A stretch of 55,482 nt of DNA from CALFBG01 sp045110315 (lineage in GTDB: Bacteria; Bacteroidota; Bacteroidia; Chitinophagales; Saprospiraceae): positions 1-55,482 of the forward strand of contig JBGCFY010000152.1 of the NCBI GenBank assembly GCA_045110315.1, read 5' to 3'. The position numbers and the translations under genes are program-made. Positions 24,967 through 38,300 of this stretch are shown piece after piece. The notes below the pieces were generated by a model that did no database searches, was not told the DNA's origin, and saw only the letters and a list, made by a program, of their open reading frames with translations. Every line of letters begins with the position of its first letter. The first letter of the stretch is position 1.

Positions 24967-25398
24967 TTATTTACTTGATTTCTTCTTCTGATTGTATTTT
25001 GCCCAATTTTGATTTTCTTGTTGGGTAAAGCTTTCGACTCTTTCTACTAGCGTTTGCAGCGAGTTATCTTCTCGGTATGGTCCTGACTTTGTGAGAAATA
25101 ACAACTTCTCTCGGGCTAGGAGTTCCGCTGTTTGCCGGTAATTAATCCAATTGTCATGGTATTTATTCAACGCACTAATTCCTTCGAGGAAAGCGATTAG
25201 TAAACCACCGATCGCTACGACTACTTTCAACCAAACTCGTTCTTCGGTAATAAAACCCGCTAAGAAAGGAATCGAAATTGAGACAACGATAACGATCAAT
25301 TTAGCAGATTTGTACCACTTTTTGTTCGTTTCGCTTTTTTTCTCGTGCCAGGCAATTTGTTCATCCAAGCGTTTTTTGATGTAATCTTCCGTATTCAT
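24967..25398 (-). CDS. DUF4231/SLATT-like two-helix membrane protein
   Basis: The 143-residue product has an N-terminal soluble helix (YIKKRLDEQIAWHEKKSETN), two adjacent membrane segments (LIVIVVSISIPFLAGFI and VWLKVVVAIGGLLIAFLEGI, about residues 34-73), and a conserved C-terminal helix (NWINYRQTAELLAREKLLFL, then YREDNSLQTLVERVESF). This layout matches DUF4231 and the SLATT class of two-helix proteins, proposed to be pore-forming effectors in bacterial conflict systems. It is first in the operon with the TIR protein and the esterase. A membrane effector next to a TIR protein makes an immune or stress role plausible, but that is inference. Confidence 0.78.
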   Translation of the reverse strand: MNTEDYIKKRLDEQIAWHEKKSETNKKWYKSAKLIVIVVSISIPFLAGFITEERVWLKVVVAIGGLLIAFLEGISALNKYHDNWINYRQTAELLAREKLLFLTKSGPYREDNSLQTLVERVESFTQQENQNWAKYNQKKKSSK

Positions 25399-25480
25399 TT
25401 TGTAAAGATAAGGGGAACAAGCATTTAAATCGCTGATATTTTAATACAACTTTACTATATTACAAAAAAAATGTACAGAT

Positions 25481-25969
25481 TTGGACGATCAAGAAAGCTT
25501 TAAGCAAAAAATAATTCCTATTCTCGAAGCAAAAGGGCAATTTTTTAAGAAAGTAACCCGTGTTTTTGCCAAAAAAGCACAAGGAGGAGAATTGATTGAA
25601 ACCATTACCAATGATGGTTTGGAAACAAGGAATACTGCAAAGAGCGGAGACTTTATCATTAAAAACCAAACAGAAGCTGCCGAACAGTACATTCTTTCCC
25701 CCGATAAATTCCTAGCTCGCTATCAATTATATGATAAAAAGAAGGATGGATTTCATGAATATGACGCGATTGGGAAAATTATAGCGATTGAAGTCGACCA
25801 AAATCTATTAACCCAACTCAATTACCCACCAGAATTTCACTTTATCGCACCTTGGGGAGGCAAAATGATCGTGAAAAAAAATGACTTTTTAGCCAGCCCA
25901 CTAGATTTAAAATCAGTTTATCGAATCGCTAGAAAGGAATTTTTTCAAACTTACCAAAAGATTTCCTAA
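25481..25969 (+). CDS. hypothetical protein, possible PGDYG-like fold
   Basis: The product of up to 162 residues has no signal peptide or membrane segment. The frame opens with TTG at 25481 (leading to DDQESFKQKI); an ATG at 25471 is in another frame and closes after 10 codons. The core ETRNTAKSGDFIIKNQTEAA followed by EQYILSPDKFLARYQLY resembles small proteins named for a P-G-D-Y-G motif, where a G-D-[FYW] turn precedes a ligand or substrate position, but this is a weak match. The end (WGGKMIVKKNDFLA then VYRIARKEFFQTYQ) is characteristic of nothing I know. It is transcribed divergently from the DUF4231-TIR-esterase operon. The function is unknown. Confidence 0.6.
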   Translation: MDDQESFKQKIIPILEAKGQFFKKVTRVFAKKAQGGELIETITNDGLETRNTAKSGDFIIKNQTEAAEQYILSPDKFLARYQLYDKKKDGFHEYDAIGKIIAIEVDQNLLTQLNYPPEFHFIAPWGGKMIVKKNDFLASPLDLKSVYRIARKEFFQTYQKIS

Positions 25970-26398
25970 TTCGGAGATAGCAAAAAAAATCTTGCCTAAG
26001 ATCTTACTTAATTGTAACTATTCCCTAAAGATGTGCTTACTATAAGTGTGGTTTTTTTTAAACACTTCAAACTTCCTCGTCACAGAATAATCTATTTATA
26101 ATTAATTCAGGAAGAAGTTTTTACTCAAGACTATTTTATAGTATGTGTAAGATAGATATTTTTTTTATTTAAATATATATGGTATAGTTATTGTTTATTC
26201 CTCTCATGTATAAACACTCGTTTTCAAAAAACTTCTAACTATTTCCAAACAAAGAGCGTGATATTTTCTAATTGTCTCTTTGAAGAGATTCCTCCTATTG
26301 ACTAGTTTGATGAAAATTAAACTCGTGGCAATCAGCTTTACTAGCGTATTGAGTGACTCAAAATAGTATGCTCAAGCCTCTGAGTAACAAATACTAAT
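25970..26398. other. AT-rich upstream region of giant gene 1
   Basis: About 430 bases without an ORF. It holds the shared motif at 26181-26193 and probably the giant gene's promoter and a long leader. No clear terminator for the preceding gene is visible. Confidence 0.45.
26181..26193 (+). promoter_or_regulatory. shared upstream motif, copy 1
   Basis: GGTATAGTTATTG, 218 bases before giant gene 1. Near-identical motifs lie before giant gene 2 and near the right edge. The TTG could serve as a -33 element, with an AT-rich box about 20 bases downstream. Confidence 0.35.
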
Positions 26399-29300
26399 AT
26401 GAATAAACGGTTTACAGTTGAAAAACTGGTATTGATTAAGTTCGTTCGATCAACGCTTGAACTGCTTAAAGTTTTTAAGTTCAGAGGATTAGCTTCCTTT
26501 TATCTTCTGCCACCGCTATTTGTATTTGTGATCAGCCTACTCGCTTTTTCTTTTTCTAAAAAACATACAAGTTCGTTTACGACTTCAACTACAGAGACTG
26601 CAAATTTCTTAGCTCCTCCCGTTGCTTGTCCTTCGGCTCCTACCAATTGTACTTTTAGTTTCAATGGGTCTTGTAATGGGAAGACGACTCTAAACGACGG
26701 AGACACTTTATGCATCAATAGTGGAACTTTTGATTGTGAGGTGAGATTTAGAGGAGGAACCGTTTACGTAGCACCCGGTGCAACTTTTGAACCTAATAAA
26801 CCCAAAGATTACGAAGGTACTATCATTAACTGCGGAACAGTAATTTTAGATGATTTAAACTTTGAAAAATCCTTCAATATTCAAAATTATGGCACAATTG
26901 AATTCAAAGATGCAAAACAGGACGATCCCATCACTGTTTATAATTACGAAGGTGCAACCCTAGATTTCACTGAAAATTTTAAAATAGAAGAGGGAACTGA
27001 TTTTACCAATGATGGTGTAATTAATGCTTCTGGTAACTTTGACGTAGAAGACGGTACTTTTACTAATAATAATGAGCTTAATTTCAGTGGTAATTTTCAG
27101 GTAGAGAATAACGGTGCTTTCAATAACTTTGGCATCATGAACGTTGGAGCCATTACGATTAATAGTAGTACTAGTTTCTATAATGCTTGTACCATAGTTG
27201 CTACCGACGAAATCATCATTGAATCTGACATGGTCAATGATGGATTATTACTGACCGATGGAACACCGGGCTTACTCTCAATTGAAGTTGGAGTAACCCT
27301 TACGAATAATCACGAAGTCGTCTCCAATGTTATTTATAATGACGGTACGATCCTAGGAGACGGAAACTTCTGGATTAATGATCTTTCCACTCAAACCTCG
27401 AATGGTAGCATTGGAACGGACGGAAACGCACTCAATTTCTATGATCGATCTCCTGATCAAAATAGCAATGGAAATAGTTATTTTGATGAGGAACAAGGAA
27501 CCATTGATCCTTCTGTCACGGTAACTCCACCCGCAAGCCCTGCGGCAATTCCCGATGCTAGCTATATCGGACCTAGTTGTGGTTCAATCGTTGCCATAGA
27601 AGATTGTACGAATGGCATTGATGATGATGGCGACCTTTTGGTGGATTGTGATGATCCCGACTGTACTTTTCAAACAACGATTAATATTAGTTCTGACTTT
27701 AACGGAGCTAATATTAGTTGTTTTGGTGCAAGTGATGGTGCCTTAGAAGCAGTCGTAACTAGTGGTGGAATAACACCTTTTAGCTACTTATGGAATACGA
27801 GTGAAACTACCACTGCAATTAATACTTTAGTTGCGGGAAGTTACACGGTCACCGTTACCGATAATAATGGTTGTACTAGCGTGGAGTCAATAAACTTACT
27901 CCAGCCAGATAGCATGATTCTACAAATGAATGCTACGGATATTGGCTGTGCAAGTGCTGCGGATGGCTTGGGAGAGGTAATCGTATTAAGTGGTGGAACT
28001 GCTCCGGTTAGCTACCTATGGAATAATACTGAAACTACCGCAACGATTGGTTCGCTAACGGCGGGTAATTATGTAGTTACAGTAACGGACGCAAATGGCT
28101 GTACCAGCATTGATAGTCTCACAATCAACGAACCAACGGTTTTATCTGCTCAACTAGATTCAACGGACGTAAGTTGTTTTAGTGGTGTTGATGGCTCCGC
28201 AACGGTATTAGCAAATGGCGGAACAGCACCGTATATATATTTATGGTCAAATGATTCAACAACGCAAACAATTAGCACTATTCCACCAGGAAATTATTTC
28301 GTTACGGTAACGGATGTTAGTGGTTGCTCCGTGGTCGATAGCATTATCGTCAATGAACCACCGTTGACCACCTTACAAGTTGATTCAACAGAAATTACCT
28401 GTGCAGGAGAAACGAATGGTACGGCTTCGGTAGTCGTAACGGGTGCAAATGCTCCTTTCTCCTATTTGTGGTCTACGGCAGCAACAACTCAAAATATTAA
28501 TAACTTATCCATTGGGGTTTATCGGATTACGGTAACGGATTCTAATGGCTGTACATATATTGATAGTACAAGGGTAACAGCGATTCCTGATTTAACCTTA
28601 TCGAATACCATTACCACACCTAGCTGTTTTGGCGAAAGCGATGGCGCTGTTGATCTTGTCGTTACGGGGGGAACAGCACCGTTTAGTTTTATTTGGAATA
28701 ACGGAACTACCACCGAAGATCTCAGTGGAATTAGTTCAGGGTCTTATTTCGTCACCACGACGGACTTTAATGGCTGTATTGCTTTAGATACCGCCCTTGT
28801 TGCGGACGCAGTTCCAATTGGAGTAAGTTTTAATACGGTAGATGTTGCTTGCAACGGTGATAGTACCGGTACTATAGATATGACGGTTTTCAATGGTACG
28901 GCTCCTTACACTTACCTGTGGAGTCACGGCGTAACGGTCGAAGATCCAGACAATTTACCTGCAGGAAATTATACGGTAACGATTACAGATAATTTAGCCT
29001 GTTCTATCGTCTTTGCAGATACGATTAGCGAACCTACTCCGATTGTTGCAAGTCCTTCTGTTACCGATGTAAGTTGTTATGGCGGTACTGACGGTTTTGT
29101 TATTGAAACGAATGCGACGGGCGGAACCCCCGGTTATCATTATAATTGGAGTGACTTTGATGCAGAAGCCATTTGGACTTTCGAAGGAACTACGGATGAT
29201 ATCACAGGCAATAACAATCATGCACAAGGTGTCGTAGGAACGATTAATTACGTTACCGATACCATTGAACGAGAAAATGCTTTTCTTTTTGATGGAGCAA

Positions 29301-32300
29301 CGAAGATTCGCTATAGTGTAGATAACGCCTTTATGGAATCTAACTATACACAAAAATCAGTTTCCATGTGGGTAAAACCAACGGACTTTAGTGGGATACA
29401 AACGCTAATTGAAGAAGATGGAAACTTATACGGTTTTACCATTCGACTAAACGAAACAGATTTAGAAATAGCCGTTGAGAAAACGTTTATTTTTAATTTT
29501 AATAGAGAATATGATACGCCCTTTCCAACAGACGGAGCGTGGCACCACATTGCCTATACTTGGGATGATGGTGATCTACGAATATACCTAGACGGAGTTT
29601 TAGTCATTACCGATAATTTTGTAATTGGTGATATGTTTTCAACTGGGGGAGATGGTGGTATTGGTGGAACATTCTATCAAGATGCCTTTAATAATTTTAA
29701 TGATAATTTTTACCGGGGGCGGATGGATAACGTAATTTATCACAATACTCCTTTGTCCCAACAACAGATTGTAGATATCATGGCTAATGATGGAACACGA
29801 TCCAGTCTTGACGCAGATAGTTACATTGTTACGATTACGGATGCCAACGGTTGTTCTGCCAACGAAACGGTCACCGTTGACCAGCCAGATCCAATGACCA
29901 TTGTCAGTGATTCTACGAATGTAAGCTGTGCTGGTGCATCGGACGGAGCGATTAGCCTTACCGTAAGTGGAGGGGTAGGACCTTATACTTATCAGTGGTC
30001 AAACGATTCTACCACTCAAGTAATCACCAATTTAATAAGTGGAGGATATACCGTAACTGTAACCGATTTCAATGGTTGTTCGATCACGGATAGTACAACG
30101 GTAAATGATGTGCCTCTTTTAACGCTTAATCACACTGCCACGGCAAGTAGTTGCTTTGGTGGAAATGATGGAACGGTTAATTTAGTAGTTACAGGAGGAA
30201 CAGCTCCTTATAATTATGTATGGGATCAAGGAGCTACAACGGAAGACCTACTTGGCGTTTCCGCAGGAAATTACAATGTAACCGTAACGGATGTGAATGG
30301 ATGTACTGCAACGGAAAGTGCAACGGTTGATAATGCGAGCATCATTCTAGTCACTTGTAATAATGTTAATGCAAGCTGCTACGAAGGTAGCGACGGAAGT
30401 ATAGATGTAACGATTACGGGAGGTACAGCACCTTACAGCTTCCTCTGGAATAATGGTGCGACCGTCGAAGACTTGACAAATTTAATAGCTGGAATTTACA
30501 CCGTCACGATCACGGATAATCTGTCTTGTTCCGTTATTCACTCAGACACGATTACACAACCAGATAGTATTACCATCGCGGCAAATCTTACCAATGTTTC
30601 TTGTTTTGGTGGTGCGGATGGTGCAGTGCTAGGAGTAAATACCTCTGGAGGAACACCAGGCTACAATTACAATTGGAATGACATGGAAGCGGAAGCTATT
30701 TGGACGTTTGAAAATACGGCGGACGATATTTCTGGTAATGGACATCATCCTTTTGCAATTGATGGAAACGTACTTTACGTAGCAGATACAATTGAACGAA
30801 ACACTGCTTTTCGGTTTGATGGAAATACTCGTATTCGGTATTCGAATCCACCCTTTATGAATACGAGTTTTAGTGTGCGAACAATTTCGATGTGGTTAAA
30901 AGATGATGATACCAATACTGAACAAACACTATTTGAAGAAGGATATACCCAAAATGGATTTGCAATTCGCTTTAAAAATGGCAACATAGAAGGTTCCATC
31001 GCTTCAGGAAATGTACGAAGAGGTTTATCAGAACCTTATCCTACGGATGGAGATTGGCACCATGTAGCTTTGGTCTACGATAATGGGGAAATGTACCTCT
31101 ATTTGGACGGTGATTTATTGGATAGTAGAAGTACTGGTTTTGGTACGATCTCTTATCCATTTTCCGTTACGGGAGGTATTGGAGGTATTTACTTTTCCGA
31201 CGCTTTTGGTGAAACGGACGTTGATAATTATACGGGTTATATGGATGACGTTCGTTACCATACCGTAGCACTAACGGAAGATCAAATCGAAGATATGTAC
31301 GATCGTACAGGGAATCGACACAACCTTACGGCAAATAGTTACAACCTTACCGTTACGGATGAAAATGGATGTACCAACGTGCTAGAGATCGAGGTGACTC
31401 AACCTACGGAATTAGAGGTAGCTAAAGACTCTACGGCGGTTAGTTGCTTTGGCGGTTCTGATGGTAGCCTCAATATTGTCGTGACTGGTGGCGTAGCTCC
31501 CTATAGTTATCTTTGGAGTACTGGAGTAACAACGAGTAATTTAACGGGACTTTCTATGGGAACTTATACGGTGACTGTTACGGATGACAATAGTTGTATT
31601 TTAGTTGATAGCATTTTAATACTGGAGCCTAACGAGATATCCCTAAGTGCAGTAGTTACAGATGCTTCTTGTAACGGTGGTACAGATGGAAGTATTGATT
31701 TGACCGTTACGGATGGACAAGCACCACTTTCTTTTCAATGGAATAATGGGGCGGGAATGAATGAAGATCCATCAGGATTATCCGCGGGGAATTATATTGT
31801 AACGGTAACGGATAATGCAGGTTGTACCATGACGGATACGATACTCGTAGAAGAACCAGCTGGAATGAGTCTTAGTAGTGTGGTTAGCGAAATTAGTTGT
31901 AATGGTGGCGCTGATGGTGAAATTGACGTAACAGTCACGGGCGGAAGTAGCCCTTATACTTTTCAATGGGATAATGGCGCGGGTACAGACGAAGATCCTA
32001 CGGGCTTAGCTGCAAATACTTACCAAGTTACCGTAACGGATAATAATAGTTGTACAATTATAGAAAGCATTACCTTGATTGATCCTACACCAGCAACAAT
32101 TACGGGAATAACTACGGAAGTAACCTGTGAAAATGGTTCAGATGGAACAATTGATTTAAGTGTCTCTGGTGGAACACCAGATTATACCTATTGGTGGAGT
32201 GACTGGGACGTAGAGGCTTTTTACCCCTTTGAGTTTCACTCAGATGATACTACTGGAAATGGTCACTATCCGACAGGATTTAGTCAGGCTACTATTTTCT

Positions 32301-35300
32301 TTTCCGATGATGCAGTCAATGGTGATTACTCCATCGCGATGGATGATTACTTGATCCGATTGAGTGAAGCGGGTGGATTTATGGAGACGGCTTTTACTAC
32401 TCGTACCGTAATGATGTGGGTGAAACCGGATAACTTAGGTGGTAGAGAAATTTTATTTGAAGAAGGAAGTGATGTCCACGGAATGGCCATTCGTTTAAAT
32501 AATAGTACTCTCGAAGCAGCCGTTAGTCGATTTTCTACGGTTGAGTTTGCTGGAAATCATACTTTTCCAAATGATGGCGCTTGGCACCACGTAGCCCTCG
32601 TATTTGACAACGGTGATTTAACCCTCTACTTAGATGGTGTTGCTGGCGCAACGACGAGTACAGGCTTCGCTAATATTCAAACAAATGGTGGAGATGGTGG
32701 TATTGGTGGAAGTATTTTTGGAGATGTCTTTAACAATCCTGGTAGTAGTTTTTATCATGGATTAATGGATGATTTAATTTATGCAAATGAAGCATTTTCG
32801 CCGGTACAAATAACAGAAGCATTTAATAATGATGGTGACCGAACGGGATTAAGTGCGGGTACTTATACCGTATTTGTACACGATGCAAATGGCTGTATTA
32901 CTACACAAGATTTTACAATTACGGAGTTGCCACCTTTGGTCTTAAGCTTTGATAGTACAGATGTAAGTTGTAATGGTTTCTTGGATGGTACGATTGATCT
33001 CACCGTAACTGGGGGAACGACTCCTTATACTTACTTATGGTCTGCGGCGGGACAAACAACTCAAGACTTAACAGCTTTAGGTGCTGGTACGTATACGGTT
33101 ACCGTTACCGATGCAAATACTTGTACTTCAATTGATGTTGTAACGATTAATGAGCCACTAGTATTGACGGCTACGGTAGATAGCACCGACGTAATTTGTA
33201 ATGGTACGAATACGGGGAGCGCTAATTTAACCGTTGGTGGTGGATCGGGATCTTATAATTTCGTATGGTCGAATGGCGCTACGACGGAAGACCTAACAAA
33301 TATTGGAGCAGGCGTCTATACCGTTACGGTTACGGATGCTAACGCTTGTTCTGTTATCTTAAATACGACGGTTAATGAACCAACTGTTCTACAGGCACAA
33401 TTATTTACAAACGATGTAAATTGTTTTGGGAATAATGATGGAGAGATGAATGTTATCGTTTCTGGTGGAACCGCTGGCTATAACTATTTATGGTCAAATG
33501 GAATAACGAATACTACTGTTGCAGGGCTGAGTCCTGGGAACTATACACTCACCGTTACGGATGCTAATGCTTGTACAATTGTACTGAGTGGTAGTATCGC
33601 GGAACCGAGTCAGCTCAACGTGACGGCGGATACAGAAAGTGTAAGTTGTAATGCTGGAGACGATGGAAGAATTACAAACGTTGTTGTCACGGGGGGAACG
33701 GCTGATTATTACTACAGTTGGAGTGATATGACCGCAGAAGCAATTTGGTCTTTTGAAGATAGTTTGTATGATGTTTCTGGCAATGCAAACCATCCGAATG
33801 GTATTAGAGGGACAATTGCTTTTTCTACGGATGCTGCAGAGGGAGATTATGCTTTAGATTTTAACGGCATTGATGCAGGTGTACGATACAGTTTTAATGG
33901 CGCCTTTATGGAATCAACTTTTACGGAACGTACGGTCGCTTTGTATTTGAAACCAAATGATTTATTAACACGACAAACAATTTATGACGAAGGTGGATCT
34001 TTCTACGGATTAAGTATAGAACTTTTTAATGGTAATATAATTGTAGGCGTCGCAAAAGATCCTGCTACAATCACTACCCATACAACTCCTTTTCCCAATG
34101 ATGGCGCTTGGCATCATCTTGCAGTCGTTTACAATAATGGTGATCTTAGTTTATACCTTGACGGCGGATTAATTTCTACTGTACCAACAGGATTAGGAAC
34201 TATTTTTTCCGCAGGAGAGAATGGTGGATTAGGAAAAACATTCGGTAATAATGCTTTTGGAAATCCAGGCGACTTATACTACAATGGATTGATGGATCAT
34301 GTTAGATGGCACAACGTAGCCTTAACGGCCAATCAACTAGCTGATATGATCACGCACGATGGTACTAGAAATAATTTAACGGCAGGTACTTACACCTTAG
34401 TCGTCTCGGATGAAAATGCTTGTACCGAAACAATAAATTTAACGATAGGCGGTGCCGCAGTACTAACGGCTAATCTTGTACCTACAAATATTAGTTGCTT
34501 TAATGGCAATGATGGGGCAATCAATTTAATCCCTAGTGGAGGAGCAATGCCTTTAAGTTTTATCTGGTCAAATGGTGCTACTACGGAAGATTTGAACGGA
34601 GTAACGGAAGGAAGATACGACGTAACCGTCACGGATAATAATGGTTGTACCTTAGATACATTTGCTATTCTCTCCCAACCGACAGCACTGACTCTTGGAG
34701 CCACGGTAACCTCTGATTATAATGGAGAAGATGTAAGTTGTGGAGGTGCAACGGATGGTAACGCCGTTGCAACGGCTGCTGGTGGAGCAGGCTCTTATTT
34801 ATATGCTTGGCAAAATGGTCAAATTGGTCCTAACTTAACAAATGTTGGAGCAGGAACTTATGTGGTTACAGTTACAGATGCGAATAGTTGTAGTAGCGTT
34901 GCGAGTGTGACGCTAACGGAACCAACCTCAATTTCGCTGGCGGCTCAAGTCACTTCTGCTTATAATGGAGAAGATGTTAGTTGTGCTGGAGCCGCAGATG
35001 CAGTCTTGGAAGCTACGGCTTCTGGAGGAAATGGTAGCTATTCTTATCTATGGACAACTACAGAAACGACGAGTAGTATTTCTGGGGTTGCTGCAGGTTC
35101 GTATTCGGTTACTGTTACAGATGATTTCGGTTGTACTTCAAGTGCTTCCGTTAGTGTCAGTGAACCGACCACAGTCACTACTAGCATTGGAATAGGATCT
35201 GACTTTAATGGTTTTCCTGTTAGTTGTGATAGTGGTGCAGATGGTGATTTGAATAGTACGAGTAATGGAGGAACAGGAAGTTATACTTATCTATGGACTA

Positions 35301-38300
35301 CCGGTGCTACAACGAGTAACATCAGCGGACTTGGTGCTGGTACCTATATATTAACGGTGACCGACCAAAATGGTTGTACCGCCGCAGACACGATTTCGTT
35401 GGTAGCGGCAGGAGCGATTAACTTCACTGCAATTGCCTCCGATTTAACGGATTGCGGAATTAACAACGGTCAAGTTAGCATCTCTGCTACGGGAGGAACA
35501 GGGAACTTTGAGTACCGAATTAATGGAAGTCCTTGGCAAACGGATAGTCTATTTTCTGGACTTTCGCCGGGTACCTATGATGCTTATGTAAGAAATGCTT
35601 TTGGTACCTGTATTAGTGGTCCCCGTACCGTCGTGATCGACGTACCAGAGTCTCCCACAATTAATAATATTGTCAAGTTGAATCCTACTACGGGATCAAG
35701 TACAGATGGTAGTTTATTGGTGAATGCAACCGGTAATTTAACCGCATTAGAATATCGAATTAATATTCCAGGGCCGGGTTGGACACCTTGGCAGTCTAGT
35801 ACTTTATTTGAAAACTTAGAAGTGGGGGTTTACGATGTTGAAGTAAAATATAATGGACAAAATTGTATTGCCGCTACACAAGCAGAATTAGTTGCGGGTG
35901 GAGGTATTTCAGGAAATGGCGGTGGTGTAAATTATTGTTCAGATGAAATCAATGGCGCGCAATTCGTTGAAGCCTATTATATTCCAGCACCAGAAGATCA
36001 AATTTTGCAAAGTTTGCAAAGTATCTATTCTAATAATGCACCGCTCTCTTGTGGTATAACGAGTAGAGCACCTTCTGATCCGGTATCCAGTTACGTTGGA
36101 ATCGGAATTGTGGAAGATGGGGTAGTTGTTTATTTTGATCACTGGGAGGATGGATATGAAGTAAACCTTAGTTTCCCCGTACAAGGATCTACCGAAATTT
36201 GGGGAGATAATAACCCTGCTAATGGTATACCACCAGGCTTTACAGTAGATATTCTAACAGCTGCGGATCAAATTGTTTTAAACAACGACGTTGTAACAAC
36301 TACTCGTCAATCTGTTATTGATTACGATGGTGGTGATAAAGTAGCTGCTCTTGGAAATATAGCAATGACACGCTTAGCTTGGGCTAATCAGAGTTCAACC
36401 TTGTTGGCGGGAGCTTTAGAAGTTTATCCAGTTACTTTATGGGGAACCAACTACGAAATTCCAGTGGGAGAAAATACTGATGTCAATCAGATGTTTGAAT
36501 ATACAGGAGCTTATATCATGGCTCAAAATGATGGAACAACGGTTAATATTGATGTAGATGGTAACGGTTCATTTGAAATAACAACGACCCTAAATCAAGG
36601 GCAAAGTTATTTGATTAATGGTAATTTAAATTCTGGTGGGGAGATTACGGCTTCTAGTAATGTTCAAGTTCACTTGGTCACCGGAGATGTATGCTCTACT
36701 TTTGAATCAAGATTTTTTACCCTTAAACCTACGGTTCAATGGAGCGATAGTTATTACAGTCCAGTTTCTACACAGAACGATTTGAGCGGTGCAAGTAATG
36801 ATGATAACCATCCTACTTACGTACACCTATATAACCCAAATTCAACAAGCATTAGAGTCTTTTGGGAGACGAGTGGTGGTCCACAGCCTTTTATAGATAT
36901 TAATCCAGGACAAACAGCTTGGGAAGATTTACCAGATGGTTCGGGGGCTCATTTTTACACGACTAATGGAATGGATTTTTATGCGGTTGCTACGATAGAT
37001 TCTGATCCAGATGGTGTTGGTTGGGGGAACAGTGCCCATGATTGGGGTTTTGCACTGATTCCAGAAAGTCAGTTATCTTCACAAATCACGCTCGTTGGGT
37101 TTGCTCCTGGAATGGACCCTGATGGAAATGGTTTGTGTTGCACTGGAAACACTTGGGGGATTTTTGACTCTAGTAGCGAAGATACTGGATCAGGGAGTCT
37201 CGCGACCAATGCGATTGATGGAGATGAGAGTACCATCTGGCATACTAATCTTTCCGGTACACCAGGTTATCCACATTTTATCGAAGTTGACTTAGGGTCA
37301 ACCAATAACTTTACAGGATTTAGATATACACCCAGACAAGACGGATCGACCAATGGAACGATTGCTGGCTACGAACTTTATTCTTGGGATGGAGGGGCTT
37401 ACGTCTTCATTACCTCAGGTACTTGGGCGAGCAATACAGATGTCAAAGAGGTTTACTTTCCTGAAGTAACTTCTCGATATATACGGCTAGTAGCAATTTC
37501 AGAAATCAATGGAAATAATTGGGCTTCCGCGGCAGAGTTGGAAGTCTTAAATCCTGAGAACTCTTCTCCTGTTTGGGTCACAGCAGATTATCCTACGGGT
37601 TCTACGAGTACTGGTCCGATCACACTTTGTATAGATTATGATGGTGATAATAGTGGACCAGGCTATGATACACAAATTACTTTGAATCCCTTAGAAATTG
37701 TTAGGTTACGAGATATTATTGACAATGATAATGATCAGACGGGAATGCGAATTTGGGTTTGCGATGGTAGTGATGCAATTATTGCTGGTGCTTGGGGGCA
37801 AGACCCTGCGAATGCGAGTGGTAGTTCTCCCGCAATTGATTTAGGAACAGGACTCCCTAATGGTATTCCGTTCGCCGCAACAAAGTGTGTGGATATTAGT
37901 AAAGACTATAACTTGAATGGTTTATTCGATGAATGTGATGAAATCATTTACACCATCGTCATTAGAAATACAGGTGCCTTATCGCTTTCTACCGGAGCAG
38001 TAAGAATCACGGATACTTTATCCAACAACTTAACTTACGTTGAAGGAACAACCTTTACTCGAACGGGAGGGGTTTCAACTTTGCTAGCAGATGATACTAC
38101 GCCTAATTCTCCTTTCCCATTGGATGAAGGTGGTACGAATTACAATTCAGTGATCGCACCAGGAGATTCAGTGATTATTTCTTTTGAAGCCGTTATTAAT
38201 AATGTGAGCGCAGCTACTTTTATTAATAATGAAGCAAGCATTTTTAATGCGAATAAAGAATTGATACCAAGTGTCGCATTCCCAGTTGAAGATCCTGAAT

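Noticed and set aside
33494..33793. 99-codon minus-strand ORF within giant gene 1
   Set aside because: It is antisense to an SprB/LamG unit, with low-complexity composition and no start signals.
27671..35905. CRISPR array
   Set aside because: The repeats are in-frame protein repeats of about 225 bases with diverged DNA, not short identical repeats with unique spacers.
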